NCBI RefSeq assembly: GCF_005222695.1 | Contig: NZ_STGG01000011.1 | Location: 282,277-346,276 of the forward strand | Origin: Massilia sp. HP4 | Lineage (GTDB): Bacteria > Pseudomonadota > Gammaproteobacteria > Burkholderiales > Burkholderiaceae_D | Reading direction: 5' to 3' | DNA length: 64,000 nt | In this document: positions 19,924-30,462 of the stretch, in pieces | Layout: each line of letters opens with the position of its first letter | Position numbering within the stretch: the first letter of the stretch is position 1 | The notes under the pieces: generated by a model | What the model was told of the DNA's origin: nothing | The model's database searches: none | What the model saw: only the letters and a program-made list of their open reading frames with translations | Made by a program: the position numbers and the translations under genes

Positions 19924-20598
19924 TTAGCGCAGGCCGGCAATATAGTCGGCCACCGCACGCATCTCTTCCGGCGACATCCGCTGCGACAGCAAGGTCATCG
20001 GCGCGCTGTTGGCGCGGGCGCCGGTCTTGAACGCCTCGAGCTGGGCGGTGGTGTAATCCTGGTGCTGGCCGGCCAGGCGCGGGTATTGCGCCGGGATACC
20101 ATTCGCGGTGGCGCCATGACAGCTGGCGCAGGCCGCCACGCCCTTCTCGGCGATGCCGCCACGGTAGATCTTGCGGCCCAGCTCGACCGTTTCCTTGTTT
20201 TTCGCCGCGCCAGGCTTGTGTGCCTGCGTCGCCAGCCAGGCTGATATATCCTTCTTCTCCTGCGCCGTCAGCATCTTGGCATAGGTCGTCATGATCGGCT
20301 GCTGGCGGTGCGCCGTCGTAAAGTCAACCAATTGCTTGTGCGTATAGGTCGCGAACTGCCCGGACAGCTTGGGATTGATCGCGATCGACGAATTGCCGGC
20401 CGCGCCATGGCAAGACAGGCAAGATGGCAGGCCGCGTGCGGGGTCGCCGTTTTCGTACAGGGCGCCGCCCTTGGCTGGATCGGCTTTGACCGCAGGCGCG
20501 GTTGCGGCGGACGCCGCCATCGCCGCCGGTAATCCCCCAAAGACAGTTAGCGAGGTAACCAACAGTGTTTTGAGCAGGGGGGACGACAAGCGATTCAT
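19924..20598 (-). CDS. diheme cytochrome c4
   Basis: 224 residues. Cleavable signal peptide (to about residue 29), then two cytochrome c domains, each with a CxxCH heme site: CLSCHGAAGNS and CASCHGATANG. Each domain has a downstream Met ligand candidate (PIMTTYAKML; APMTLLSQRMS). Periplasmic electron carrier, usually donating to terminal oxidases. Position directly upstream of resB-ccsB fits its need for heme attachment. Divergent from yihA. Confidence 0.94.
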   Translation of the reverse strand: MNRLSSPLLKTLLVTSLTVFGGLPAAMAASAATAPAVKADPAKGGALYENGDPARGLPSCLSCHGAAGNSSIAINPKLSGQFATYTHKQLVDFTTAHRQQPIMTTYAKMLTAQEKKDISAWLATQAHKPGAAKNKETVELGRKIYRGGIAEKGVAACASCHGATANGIPAQYPRLAGQHQDYTTAQLEAFKTGARANSAPMTLLSQRMSPEEMRAVADYIAGLR

Positions 20599-20739
20599 AA
20601 ACGCACCTTGAAAAAGTTAAGAAGTTCAGTGCAGCGCCTCTAGATCGTGACCGCCGGTGGCGGAGCAGCAATCAACCCCTTATTGTACAATAGCTTTGTT
20701 TCCCAAACGCCATTTCGTAGCCTCTTATCCCTCTCCCCA

Positions 20740-21486
20740 ATGTCCAGATTATGGCAAGCCCGGTTCTTCACGACCGTTAACCAGCTGCGCGATTTGCCCG
20801 GCACGCAAGTACCGGAAATCGCTTTCGCCGGGCGTTCGAACGCCGGCAAGTCGACAGCGATCAATATCCTGACCAACCAGAAGGGTCTGGCTTTCGCTTC
20901 CAAGACGCCGGGCCGTACCCAGCACATCAATTATTTCTCGATCGGCGGCGCCCACGTGGGCCAGCACCGCAAGGATGCCGTGCGGGTCGACGAGATCGAA
21001 GCGCTGCTGGTCGACTTGCCGGGCTATGGCTATGCCGAGGTCTCGGGCACCGCCAAGCTGCACTGGCAAAAGCTGCTGGGCGACTACGTCCAGCGCCGCG
21101 ACCAGCTGGCGGCGCTCATCCTGATCATGGATTCGCGCCGGCCGTTCACCGACCTCGACGTGCAGATGCTGGAATGGTTCGCCCCGACCGGCAAGCCGAT
21201 CCACTGCATCCTGACCAAGGCCGACAAGCTCAATCGCAACGAGTCGACCAATGCGCTGCGCGAAGCGCGCGCCGTGCTCGACAGCTATGTGGATGAGGAC
21301 GGCAATGGCTTCCCGTTCACGGTGCAGCTGTTCTCGGCGCTCAAGCGCATCGGCATCGAAGAGGCGGACGCCAAGATCCTGGAGCTGGCCGGACTGACTG
21401 GTGGCGATGAAGAAGAACCAGGGGAAGACACCGGCAACGAAGAACCTGCTGCGCCGTCGGCGGACGACGATAACCCTGTCGCCTGA
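20740..21486 (+). CDS. yihA: ribosome biogenesis GTP-binding protein YihA/EngB
   Basis: 248 residues. TrmE-Era-EngA-like GTPase: G1 [10 protein letters not shown]3 [13 protein letters not shown]4 TKADKL. Required for 50S subunit maturation. ATG 20740 ([10 protein letters not shown]) is the conserved family start; the frame is open upstream but would run through the likely promoter. Odd: a ~35-residue acidic, low-complexity tail ([20 protein letters not shown]) beyond the usual C-terminus. Confidence 0.95.
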   Translation: MSRLWQARFFTTVNQLRDLPGTQVPEIAFAGRSNAGKSTAINILTNQKGLAFASKTPGRTQHINYFSIGGAHVGQHRKDAVRVDEIEALLVDLPGYGYAEVSGTAKLHWQKLLGDYVQRRDQLAALILIMDSRRPFTDLDVQMLEWFAPTGKPIHCILTKADKLNRNESTNALREARAVLDSYVDEDGNGFPFTVQLFSALKRIGIEEADAKILELAGLTGGDEEEPGEDTGNEEPAAPSADDDNPVA

Positions 21487-21502
21487 TCTAGCAAGGACCT
21501 GA

Positions 21503-22513
<1,011 letters not shown>

Positions 22514-22548
22514 CTGCTCCAGGCCATTAAATTCGTGTCATGACACAC

Positions 22549-22585
22549 ATGCCGTTCAGTGCAAGCTGAGCGGCATTTTTATTTT
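22549..22585 (+). terminator. Rho-independent terminator of hemB
   Basis: 11-bp stem (ATGCCGTTCAG / CTGAGCGGCAT with one G-U pair), 6-nt loop, followed by TTTTTATTTT. Confidence 0.9.
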
Positions 22586-22648
22586 GTGCTCGCCCGTGCT
22601 TCCTGGCGACATAGCGCAGATTCAGAACATGACAGGATGAAAAAATTG

Positions 22649-22687
22649 TTGCGTCACTCTCCGACTTAACCTATATTTTGTATAGGT
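22649..22687 (+). promoter_or_regulatory. promoter and overlapping operator of the DUF4258/HTH pair
   Basis: -35 TTGCGT (22649-22654), 17-bp spacer, -10 TATATT (22672-22677). A perfect 7-bp inverted repeat ACCTATA-TTTTG-TATAGGT (22669-22687) covers the -10 box and start site, the expected place for antitoxin autorepression. Confidence 0.65.
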
Positions 22688-22694
22688 AGCACAG

Positions 22695-23012
22695 ATGAAG
22701 CAACCTCGAAAAATCACCGCGTTATCGACGCCTCAATTGCAGGCGCACATACGTGCTGCCGCACAGGACTCGATCAACGTGGCATTTTCCGTCCATGTAC
22801 GACTGCGGATGCGTGAGCGAAAAATAACAATGCCGTGTGTGCTGGCGACGTTGAGACATGGCGCCATCCGGCGCCAACCCGAGCCGAATACGTACTACGG
22901 AACGCTCGAGTGTCGAATGGAGTTCTACACCGCCGGACACAACATCGGCATCGTCGTCGCACTGGGTAATGATGACCCCACGATGGTGGTGGTCACGGCA
23001 ATGCATCTCTAG
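22695..23012 (+). CDS. DUF4258 domain protein, putative toxin of a type II toxin-antitoxin pair
   Basis: 105 residues. DUF4258-like core: VHVRLRMRERKITMPCVLATLRHG (basic, His/Arg-rich helix) followed by strands with ECRMEFYTAGHNIGIVVAL and a C-terminal VVVVTAM. The size and fold pattern resemble small mRNA-interferase-type toxins (RelE/BrnT-like); this function is inferred, not shown. The gene lies 8 nt before an HTH protein gene, and its upstream region holds an operator-like palindrome. Base composition is less GC-rich than neighbours, consistent with mobile TA genes. Confidence 0.65.
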   Translation: MKQPRKITALSTPQLQAHIRAAAQDSINVAFSVHVRLRMRERKITMPCVLATLRHGAIRRQPEPNTYYGTLECRMEFYTAGHNIGIVVALGNDDPTMVVVTAMHL

Positions 23013-23020
23013 GAGAAATC

Positions 23021-23488
23021 ATGTACCGCTTCACCGACGGCGGCCTGCGCAATGTGTGGTTGAAGAACGGCTACATCGAGCGCAACACGCCGTATGGCAA
23101 GGCCGTATCTTTTCACGATCTGGACGGACTCGTTCTAGCTATCTGTAACGCCTTGATCAACAAACCAGGCAAGCTGACCGGCGCCGAGTTTCGCTACGTC
23201 CGAAACGCTCTACTGCTTTCACAAAAATCGCTGGGGCAAGCCGTGGGTTACACTGAGCAGGCCGTTGCCAAGTGGGAGAAAAGCGGCAAGGTGCCAAAGG
23301 CCATCGATCTGATGCTGAGAATGCTGTTTGCACGCAAATACAGCGGGGACAAGGCCGTGTCCTCCCTGCTGGACATGCTCAATACACTAGACCGCATCGG
23401 TCACGCCAGGATCATCGTTTCTGAATCACGCTCGAAATGGAAATCCGAAATCGAGCTCGATGAAGGAAAGGACGCGGTCGCAGCCTGA
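23021..23488 (+). CDS. HTH-domain protein, putative antitoxin/autorepressor partner of the DUF4258 protein
   Basis: 155 residues. N-terminal segment MYRFTDGGLRNVWLKNGYIE, as in HTH proteins paired with DUF4258, then a Cro/C1-type helix-turn-helix at about 62-112 (LTGAEFRYVRNALLLSQKSL, GYTEQAVAKWEKSGKVPKAI). Good SD (AGGAG) before the ATG. It probably binds the 22669-22687 palindrome and neutralises the upstream protein; both statements are inference from gene order. Confidence 0.65.
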   Translation: MYRFTDGGLRNVWLKNGYIERNTPYGKAVSFHDLDGLVLAICNALINKPGKLTGAEFRYVRNALLLSQKSLGQAVGYTEQAVAKWEKSGKVPKAIDLMLRMLFARKYSGDKAVSSLLDMLNTLDRIGHARIIVSESRSKWKSEIELDEGKDAVAA

Positions 23489-24430
23489 TTACCGTCCCGG
23501 AATCGGCCTGTAATCCGGGAACATCTCCTTGTACAGGAATTCCACCAGCTGATCGGTATCCTGCGGCCGTGCGCTGAGCTTGACCACGCGCCCGAGCCGA
23601 TGCGAATCCCATTCGAAATCGCCCTTCTTCTCGCGCCGGATCAGCTCGATCATCTTCTTGATCACCGCCGTCTCGATATCGCGCTCGCTGCCCTGCTCCA
23701 CCGTCACCGCCGTCAGCCAGCGCCGCTTGAAGCTCGGGTTCCAGCCGCGGAACTTGAGGTCCATGGTGTTGAAGGTCTTGTTCGAGACCGAGAAGATGCC
23801 GCCGGTCTCGTTGCTGTCGTCGGTGCCGCGGCCGTTGATGGCGGCGATGTTCGCCAGCGCGTTGCGGGTGCCGCGCGCGGCGTCGCTTTCGGGGGCCTGC
23901 ACTTCGCTGCCGGTCGGCGCGCCGCGGCGCTCGCGCTGGGCCTTCACATAGGCCGCCATGTCCATGTCGGGCGGCACTTCGGTCGGCGGCTGCTGGCGCT
24001 GCGGTTGCGGCGGGCTCGGGGGCGCCGGACGCTCATCGGGAATCGTGATGGTGTCCGGCAGGCGCTGGACGATGATGCGTTCCTGCTCGACGCGCGGCAC
24101 CGGCGGCGCCGGCAGCGGGCGCGGCGTCGGACGCGGGGTCGACTCTACCGGCGAGGTCTCTTGCAGCGGCGCCACATAGACTACCTGGCTGTCGCCCTGG
24201 TCCTCGGACGCCGGACGCGCCGTGCGTTGCTCCTGCTCCTTCGGCTCGTAGAACCACAGCAGCACCAGCAGCAAGTGGACGGCGATCGTGCCGGCCACGC
24301 CGAAGCGGCTCGGTCCCTTGCGACCGTAAGTCCTCCCCAGCCCATAGCGCGGCCCCGAGGGCGGCAACGGCTGCCCGCAGTGGGAACACACTTCACTGTC
24401 CTGGTCGTAGGTGTGGGAATGGTCACGCAA
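23489..24430 (-). CDS. unknown membrane-anchored proline-rich protein with N-terminal CxxC
   Basis: 313 residues, not recognised. Residues 1-45: basic cytoplasmic segment with a single CSHCGQPLP (half of a zinc ribbon). One membrane helix at about 45-61 (GVAGTIAVHLLLVLLWFYEP). Residues 65-160: a long Pro/Arg/Glu-rich stretch like TonB-type periplasm-spanning linkers. Residues 200-313: a folded domain (NKTFNTMDLKFRGWNPSF, FEWDSHRLGRVVKLSARPQD). TonB homology is suggested only by architecture; the C-terminus lacks a convincing TonB motif. Convergent with the putative TA pair (stop codons abut) and downstream of the RND operon on the other side. Confidence 0.7.
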   Translation of the reverse strand: MRDHSHTYDQDSEVCSHCGQPLPPSGPRYGLGRTYGRKGPSRFGVAGTIAVHLLLVLLWFYEPKEQEQRTARPASEDQGDSQVVYVAPLQETSPVESTPRPTPRPLPAPPVPRVEQERIIVQRLPDTITIPDERPAPPSPPQPQRQQPPTEVPPDMDMAAYVKAQRERRGAPTGSEVQAPESDAARGTRNALANIAAINGRGTDDSNETGGIFSVSNKTFNTMDLKFRGWNPSFKRRWLTAVTVEQGSERDIETAVIKKMIELIRREKKGDFEWDSHRLGRVVKLSARPQDTDQLVEFLYKEMFPDYRPIPGR

Positions 24431-24564
24431 GATGGATCGATTTCCTGGAAGCTACGTCTAAAAAAACGGCAGAGAGCCGCAGTCTAACCGTTTTGCGGCG
24501 CAACCGCATCACGCTAGCCATCCGGTTACCCCGTTCGATCGGTTGATGGTTGTTACCAAATGTT

Positions 24565-24612
24565 TCCGGCCGCCAGCATCGGAACATGCTTGCTCCGTTA
24601 CTGGCGGCCGGA
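24565..24612 (-). terminator. probable terminator of the RND efflux operon
   Basis: 12-bp perfect inverted repeat (TCCGGCCGCCAG ... CTGGCGGCCGGA) with a 24-nt loop, located 25 bp past the permease stop; no long T tract. Confidence 0.45.
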
Positions 24613-24636
24613 TAGCTCGCTACCGGTGTTCCCGGG

Positions 24637-27600
24637 TCAGGCCGGATGCACGGGCGCCGGGTGGGCCGGATGCGCCACGTGGTCCGCGTCCGCCCGGGCG
24701 ATCTGCTCGTCGGTCATCGGGCCGGTGCCGCTGTAGCGGTCCAGGTACAGGTAGATCACCGGGGTGATGTACAGGGTGATCACTTGCGAGAAGATCAGGC
24801 CGCCACACACCGCCAGGCCCAGCGGCTGGCGCAGTTCGGCGCCGGCGCCGATGCCCAGCGCGATCGGCAGCGCGCCCATCAGCGCCGCCAGGGTCGTCAT
24901 CAGGATCGGGCGGAAACGCAGGATGCAGGCTTCGCGGATCGCTTCCTGCGGGCTCATGCCCAGGTTGCGCTGGGCGTCGAGCGCGAAGTCGATCATCATG
25001 ATCGCATTCTTCTTGACGATACCGATCAGCATCAGGATGCCGATCATGGCGATCAGGGTCAGGTCCTTGTCGAAGATCCACAAGGTGACCAGGGCGCCGA
25101 CGGCGGCCGACGGCAGGCCGGCCAGGATGGTCAAGGGGTGGATATAACTTTCATACAGCACACCCAGCAGCACATAGATGACGCCGACTGCCGTGATGAT
25201 CAGGATCAGCTGGCTCGACTGCGTATCCTGGAACACGGCGGCGTCGCCGCCATAGGTGGCGATGACCGAGGCCGGCAGTTTCATGGCGCGGCCCATCTCG
25301 TCGATGGCGGAGGTGGCGTCGCCCAGCGATACGCCCGGGGCCAGGTTGAACGACAGGGTAATTGCCTGCAACTGGCCCTGGTGGTTGACCTGCAGCGGGC
25401 CGACCGTGCGGCGCACGCTGGCGATGCTCGACAGCTTCACCAGCTCGCCCGACTTGGAACGTACCGAGACCCGCGACAGCGCCTCGTCGTAGTAGCGGTC
25501 GCTCGCGGCGGCTTCCAGGATCACGTAATAGCTGGCCGCCGTCGAATAGATGGTCGACACCTGGCGTTCGCCGAAGGAGGCGTACATCACGGTGCGGATA
25601 TCGTCCATCTCCACGCCCAGCAGCGCCGCCTTGTCGCGGTCGATGTCCACGGTCGCCTGCAGCGCCTTGTTCTGCGAATCGCTGTTGACGTCGCGGAAGC
25701 GCTCGTCCTTGCGCATGCCTTCCAGGAATTGCTCAGCCCAGCCGCCGATCTCGCCGCCCGACACGCTCTGCAGGGTGTACTGGTAGCGCGCCTTGCTCTG
25801 GCGCCCGCCCAGCTGCAGGTTCTGCTGGGGCGACATGAAGACCTGCACGCCCGGCACGGCGCGGGTGGCCTTGCGCAGGTCGTCGATCACCAGGTCCATC
25901 GGCGGCCGTTCGCCGCGGTCTTTCAGCACCAGGAACATGCGGCCGGTATTGCCGCCGCCGCTGAACGAGGTCGTGTCCTTCACATACGGGTTGGCGCGCA
26001 CGATGTCGACCACCTTGCCCTGCAGCTCGGCCAGCGCCATCGACGAGGTGTCTTCCGAGGCTTCCACGGTCACGCGGATCTGGCCGATGTCTTCTTCAGG
26101 GAAGAAGCCCTTGGGCATCGTGCTGTACAGCACGCCGGTCAGCACGAACGTGCCCGCCGCCAGCATCAGCACCACGAAGCGGAAGCGCAGCGCCAGGTCG
26201 AGGGTACGACCATAGCCGTTACGTAATCTCGTAAAACCGGCCTCGAAGCGGCGGCCGATCCACGACATGTCCTTCGGGTCGACGTGGCCGCCATCCTTGA
26301 GCAGGCGCGAGCACAGCATCGGCACCAGGGTCAGCGAGACCAGGGCCGAGACCAGTACCGCCAGGCCGACCACGACCGCGAATTCGCGGAACAGCAAGCC
26401 GATCACGCCCGGCATGAAGAAGATCGGGATGAACACCGCCACCAGCGAGATCGAGATCGAGATGATGGTAAAGCCCACTTCGCGCGCGCCGATCAGGGCC
26501 GCCGCCATCGGCTTCTTGCCCATCTCCATATGACGGACGATGTTTTCCAGCACCACGATCGCATCGTCGACCACCAGGCCGACCGCCAGAGTGATGCCCA
26601 GCAAGGAGATGTTATCGAGGCTGTAGCCGAACCAGTACAGCAGCGACAGCGCGCCGAGCAGCGAGATCGGCACCGTCACCGCCGGGATGAAGGTCGCGGC
26701 TGCGCGGTGCAGGAACAGGAAGATCACCAGGATCACCAGCAGCACGGTGCCGGCCAGGGTCAGGTTGACGTCGTGGATCGCCTCGCGGATCGACAGCGAG
26801 CGGTCGTTCACCAGCTCGATCTTGATCGAGGCCGGCAGCTGCCCCTCGAAGCGCGGGATCAGCGCGCGCACGGCATCGACCACCTGCACCGTGTTCGCAT
26901 TCGGCTGGCGCTGCACCATCAGCGAGATCGAGCGCTCGCCATTCAGGCTGCCCATGGCCTTGACCGACTGGTAGCTGTCCTGGACCTCGGCGATGTCCTT
27001 CAGGCGTACCGGCAGGCCGTCGCGGGTGGCGATGATCAGGTTGGCGAAGTCGGCCGCCCGCATCAGCTGGCCGCCGCCCTGGATGGTCAGGGCCTGGGTC
27101 GGACCGTCGAGGATGCCCAAGGGGGTGTTCGAGTTGGCCGCGCGCAGGGCGGCCGCCAGCTCGTCCATCGAGATATTACGGGCGTTCATCAGGTCGGAAC
27201 GGGCCCGCACGCGCACGGCGAAACGCTTGCCGCCGTTGATCGAGACTTGCGACACGCCTTGCACGGTCGATATCGCCGGCGAGATCAGGTTTTCGGCGTA
27301 GTCGTTCAGCTCCGACAAGTCCATCGACGGCGAGGTCAGGTGCATGAACAGGATCGGGGCGTCGGCCGGGTTGACCTTGCGGTAGGCCGGCAGTTCGGTC
27401 ATTTCCAGCGGCAGCCGGCGCTGGGCCACCAGCAGCGCGGCCTGGACGTCCACCGCCGCCTTGTCGACGTCGATCTCGTTGTCGAATTCGAGCGTGATAT
27501 TGGTGTCGCCCTGGGTATTGCTCGAGGTGATCAGCTTGATGCCGGCAATGGTCGAGAACTGCTTCTCGAGCGGCAGCGCGACCGAGGACGCCATCGTCTC

Positions 27601-27768
27601 CGGGCTGGCGCCGGGCAGGTTGGCCGAGACGTTGATGACCGGCGTGTTATAGCTGGGCAGCGCGGCGACCGGGATCTTCATGTACGACAGGATGCCCACC
27701 AGCACCAGGCTGAGCGACAGCAGCACCACCATCACCGGACGGCGGATACACAGTTCGGACAGATTCAT
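24637..27768 (-). CDS. RND multidrug efflux permease (HAE1 family, MdtB/MdtC-like)
   Basis: 1043 residues, twelve membrane helices and two large periplasmic loops. N-terminal NLSELCIRRPVMVVLLSLSL and the helix-4 proton-relay motif GLVVDDAIVVLENI (two Asp) near residue 400 are diagnostic. Exchanges protons for drug export across the envelope with an adaptor and an outer-membrane factor. The start overlaps the adaptor stop (ATGA). No TolC-like gene lies in the operon, so the channel must be encoded elsewhere. Substrate unknown. Confidence 0.93.
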   Translation of the reverse strand: MNLSELCIRRPVMVVLLSLSLVLVGILSYMKIPVAALPSYNTPVINVSANLPGASPETMASSVALPLEKQFSTIAGIKLITSSNTQGDTNITLEFDNEIDVDKAAVDVQAALLVAQRRLPLEMTELPAYRKVNPADAPILFMHLTSPSMDLSELNDYAENLISPAISTVQGVSQVSINGGKRFAVRVRARSDLMNARNISMDELAAALRAANSNTPLGILDGPTQALTIQGGGQLMRAADFANLIIATRDGLPVRLKDIAEVQDSYQSVKAMGSLNGERSISLMVQRQPNANTVQVVDAVRALIPRFEGQLPASIKIELVNDRSLSIREAIHDVNLTLAGTVLLVILVIFLFLHRAAATFIPAVTVPISLLGALSLLYWFGYSLDNISLLGITLAVGLVVDDAIVVLENIVRHMEMGKKPMAAALIGAREVGFTIISISISLVAVFIPIFFMPGVIGLLFREFAVVVGLAVLVSALVSLTLVPMLCSRLLKDGGHVDPKDMSWIGRRFEAGFTRLRNGYGRTLDLALRFRFVVLMLAAGTFVLTGVLYSTMPKGFFPEEDIGQIRVTVEASEDTSSMALAELQGKVVDIVRANPYVKDTTSFSGGGNTGRMFLVLKDRGERPPMDLVIDDLRKATRAVPGVQVFMSPQQNLQLGGRQSKARYQYTLQSVSGGEIGGWAEQFLEGMRKDERFRDVNSDSQNKALQATVDIDRDKAALLGVEMDDIRTVMYASFGERQVSTIYSTAASYYVILEAAASDRYYDEALSRVSVRSKSGELVKLSSIASVRRTVGPLQVNHQGQLQAITLSFNLAPGVSLGDATSAIDEMGRAMKLPASVIATYGGDAAVFQDTQSSQLILIITAVGVIYVLLGVLYESYIHPLTILAGLPSAAVGALVTLWIFDKDLTLIAMIGILMLIGIVKKNAIMMIDFALDAQRNLGMSPQEAIREACILRFRPILMTTLAALMGALPIALGIGAGAELRQPLGLAVCGGLIFSQVITLYITPVIYLYLDRYSGTGPMTDEQIARADADHVAHPAHPAPVHPA

Positions 27769-28961
27769 GCCTGGTCGTCCTGCTTGGTCGGTGCCGGCGC
27801 GGCCGGCTTGCTGCCCTGGCCGGCAAGGCGCACCTTGCCGCCCGGACGCAGGTTCTGCTTGCCTTCGGTGATGACTTGCTCGTCACCCTTCAGGCCGGTC
27901 ACCGCCGCCCGGTCGCCGAAGGCGTAGACGCGCTGCACCGGCACCTGGCGCGCCGCATTGCCTTCGCCCAGCACGTAGACGAAGGTGCCGTTGGTCGCCG
28001 TGATGATGGCGGTCTGCGGAATGACCACCGCATTTTTCAGGGTCTGCACCACGACGTTAGCGGTCACATACTGGCCCGGCCACAGGGTGGTGTCGCGGTT
28101 GGCGAACTCGCCCTTCACGCGGATGGTGCCGGCCTGCGGGTCGACCGCATTATCGATGAAGCTCAGGCGGCCGACGACCGGTTGGGCTTGCTGGTCGCCG
28201 TCGCCCCCCCGGCTGCCCGGGTTGACCCGTACCTCGACATTGCCCTTTTTCTGGGCCGCCAGCAGCGCGCCGAGGGTCGATTCCGGCAGCGTGAACGAGA
28301 CATTGATCGGGTCGAGCTGGGTGATCGTGGTGAGCGAGGTGGTCATCTGCACCAGGGCGCCCGGATGGACGTCGATGGCGCCGACCCGGCCCGTCATCGG
28401 CGCCCGGATCGTGGTGTAGCTGGCGCTCACTTGCGTGGCGCGGGCCGCGGCCTGGTTCGACTGCACCAGCGCGCGCTGGGCTTCGACCTGGCTGAGCAGG
28501 GAGTCGAGGGCGCTCTGGGCCAGGAAGTTCTGGGCCACCAGTTCCTGGCTGCGTTTATATTGGCGCTCGAGGTCGGACAGGGTGGCCGAGTCGCGCGCCA
28601 CCTGCGCTTCGGCGCGGGCGACGTTGGCCAGGTCGGCGCGGTCGTCGAGCGAGAACATCAGCTGGCCTTCCTTGACGAACTGGCCTTCGCGGATATGGAC
28701 CTGGCGGATCGTGGTGACGGTCTGCGGATGCAGGTTGACTGTTTTTACTGGGGTCACGCTGCCGTTGGCGAACAGCTCGACGCCGACATCGCGCCGCTCG
28801 GGCGCGATCACGTTGACGGTGACCGGCGGCGGCCCGCCCGCGCCCGGCCCTTGCCCTCCAGGCCCCTCGGCCTTGGCCCCGTTGCCCTGGTTCAGGTACC
28901 AGCCGCCAGCCACGACCAGCGCCGCAATTGTGGCGATGACGCCGACATTCTTCTTTTTCAT
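27765..28961 (-). CDS. RND efflux periplasmic adaptor (MdtA-like membrane fusion protein)
   Basis: 398 residues. N-terminal membrane anchor (about 5-22), Gly/Pro-rich linker, first beta-barrel strands, split lipoyl domain (NGSVTPVKTVNLHPQTVTTI ... TTIRAPMTGRVGAIDVHPGA) around a helical hairpin (about 105-175), then barrel and membrane-proximal domains; Pro/Ala-rich C-terminal tail. Bridges the permease to an outer-membrane channel. First gene of the efflux pair; a two-component system lies just upstream on the same strand. Confidence 0.93.
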   Translation of the reverse strand: MKKKNVGVIATIAALVVAGGWYLNQGNGAKAEGPGGQGPGAGGPPPVTVNVIAPERRDVGVELFANGSVTPVKTVNLHPQTVTTIRQVHIREGQFVKEGQLMFSLDDRADLANVARAEAQVARDSATLSDLERQYKRSQELVAQNFLAQSALDSLLSQVEAQRALVQSNQAAARATQVSASYTTIRAPMTGRVGAIDVHPGALVQMTTSLTTITQLDPINVSFTLPESTLGALLAAQKKGNVEVRVNPGSRGGDGDQQAQPVVGRLSFIDNAVDPQAGTIRVKGEFANRDTTLWPGQYVTANVVVQTLKNAVVIPQTAIITATNGTFVYVLGEGNAARQVPVQRVYAFGDRAAVTGLKGDEQVITEGKQNLRPGGKVRLAGQGSKPAAPAPTKQDDQA

Positions 28962-29100
28962 TCTCGTCCCTTGCCGCCCGTTGCCGGCGACTCCTTCATT
29001 GATCGTGGTGGCCTTGCCGGCCCCAGGTAGGGGCGCCGCATTGTCCCACGGTGTTATGACCGGTTCATGTACGGTCTTGCTTGCTTATTTACCAGTTCGC

Positions 29101-30462
29101 TTACTTGTTCGGGTAATACGCCGGCAGCATCAGGGTCACTTCGAGGCCGCCCTCGGGGTGGTTGACCAGGCTGATGCTGCCGCCGTGCTGCTCGGTGATA
29201 TTGCGCGCGATCGTCAGGCCGAGGCCGGTGCCGCCCGACTCGCGCGAGCGCGAGGTCTCGACCCGGTAGAAGGGATCGAACACCCGTCCCAGTTCGCTCC
29301 TCGGAATGCCCGGCCCGCTGTCGCGGATGCGTACCCGCGCAGTGCCGTTGATACGGTCGACGCAGACGTGCGCATCGCGGCCGTACTTGACGGCATTGTC
29401 GATCAGGTTGCCCAGGCAGCGGCGCAGGTCCATCGGCCGGCCCAGCACCGCCATCGTTGCCTTGCCCTGCAGCGTGACCGGCTGGCCGGCGTCGCTGGCG
29501 TCGGCGCACACGGCCTCGAGCAGCGAATCGAGGTCCAGCATCTGCATCGTCTCGGTGGTGTCCATGCTGCGCGCCAGCACCAGGCCTTCGCGCACCATTT
29601 CCTGCATCGCCGACAGGTCGCCGATCAGGCGTTCCTGCAGCTCGGCATCCGATACTTTTTCGAGCCGCAGGCGCATGCGCGTAAGCGGCGTCTGCAGGTC
29701 GTGGGTGATCGCGGCCAGCATCTGCGTACGCTGGAAGATGTACTGGCGGATGCGCGCCTGCATCGCGTTGAAGGCGGCGCTGGCCTGGCGGATCTCGGTC
29801 GTGCCGAGCAGGTCGAGCGGCGGGCGGTTGATGTCCTGGCCGAGGTCTTGCGCGGCCTGGGCCAACTGCCGGAACGGACGCGCGGTCATGCGTGCCACCA
29901 GGTAGGCCAGCACCGCAATGCTGAACAGGAACAGGGCGACCACGGCACGCATATCGGCGTCGGTGGAAATCAGTGGCGAGCGCGGCGGCAGCACCGACAG
30001 GCGCAATTCGCCGCCATCGCGCAGGCGCACGTGCAGCGACTCGCAGGTGCCGCCCCACTTCAGGCTGAGCAGGCCATACATCATCGGCTGGTATTGGGCG
30101 ATGCCGCAGGCGGCCGGCCGGATGGTGGCCGCCTCGACCGTGTAGCCCTTGCCCAGGCGCGAGGCCAGGGCCTGCGAGAACGGGGTGGCGGGCCTGTGCT
30201 GGTCCGGCGTGTCGGTGGCCTCGAGTTCCAGGCCGGGACGGTTGGCAACGTCGAGATAGATCGAGCGCGCCGAGGCAGGGACGATCTCGGTGGCCATGAT
30301 CAGCTGTTCGGCGCGTTCCAGCAGATTCTGGTCGCGCTGGCGCTCGAAGTCGCGCAGGCGCTGGTAGTCGGCCGCCAGCTGGGTCAGCGCGGCCGTGATC
30401 AGGGTGCCCAGCAGCAGCGTCAGGAACACCCGGCCGGTCATCGACCCGAAGAAGTCCTTCAC
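29101..30462 (-). CDS. sensor histidine kinase (EnvZ-type)
   Basis: 453 residues. Membrane helices at about 9-30 and 175-195 flank a periplasmic sensor domain with two cysteines (ACGIAQ, GTCESL). HAMP near 195-250, DHp with phospho-accepting His in AAITHDLQTPLTRMRLR, HATPase with N box NLIDNAVKYG, G1 DSGPGIP and G2 GGTGLGL. Probably senses envelope or chemical stress and phosphorylates the overlapping response regulator (ATGA overlap). Signal unknown. Confidence 0.92.
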   Translation of the reverse strand: MKDFFGSMTGRVFLTLLLGTLITAALTQLAADYQRLRDFERQRDQNLLERAEQLIMATEIVPASARSIYLDVANRPGLELEATDTPDQHRPATPFSQALASRLGKGYTVEAATIRPAACGIAQYQPMMYGLLSLKWGGTCESLHVRLRDGGELRLSVLPPRSPLISTDADMRAVVALFLFSIAVLAYLVARMTARPFRQLAQAAQDLGQDINRPPLDLLGTTEIRQASAAFNAMQARIRQYIFQRTQMLAAITHDLQTPLTRMRLRLEKVSDAELQERLIGDLSAMQEMVREGLVLARSMDTTETMQMLDLDSLLEAVCADASDAGQPVTLQGKATMAVLGRPMDLRRCLGNLIDNAVKYGRDAHVCVDRINGTARVRIRDSGPGIPRSELGRVFDPFYRVETSRSRESGGTGLGLTIARNITEQHGGSISLVNHPEGGLEVTLMLPAYYPNK

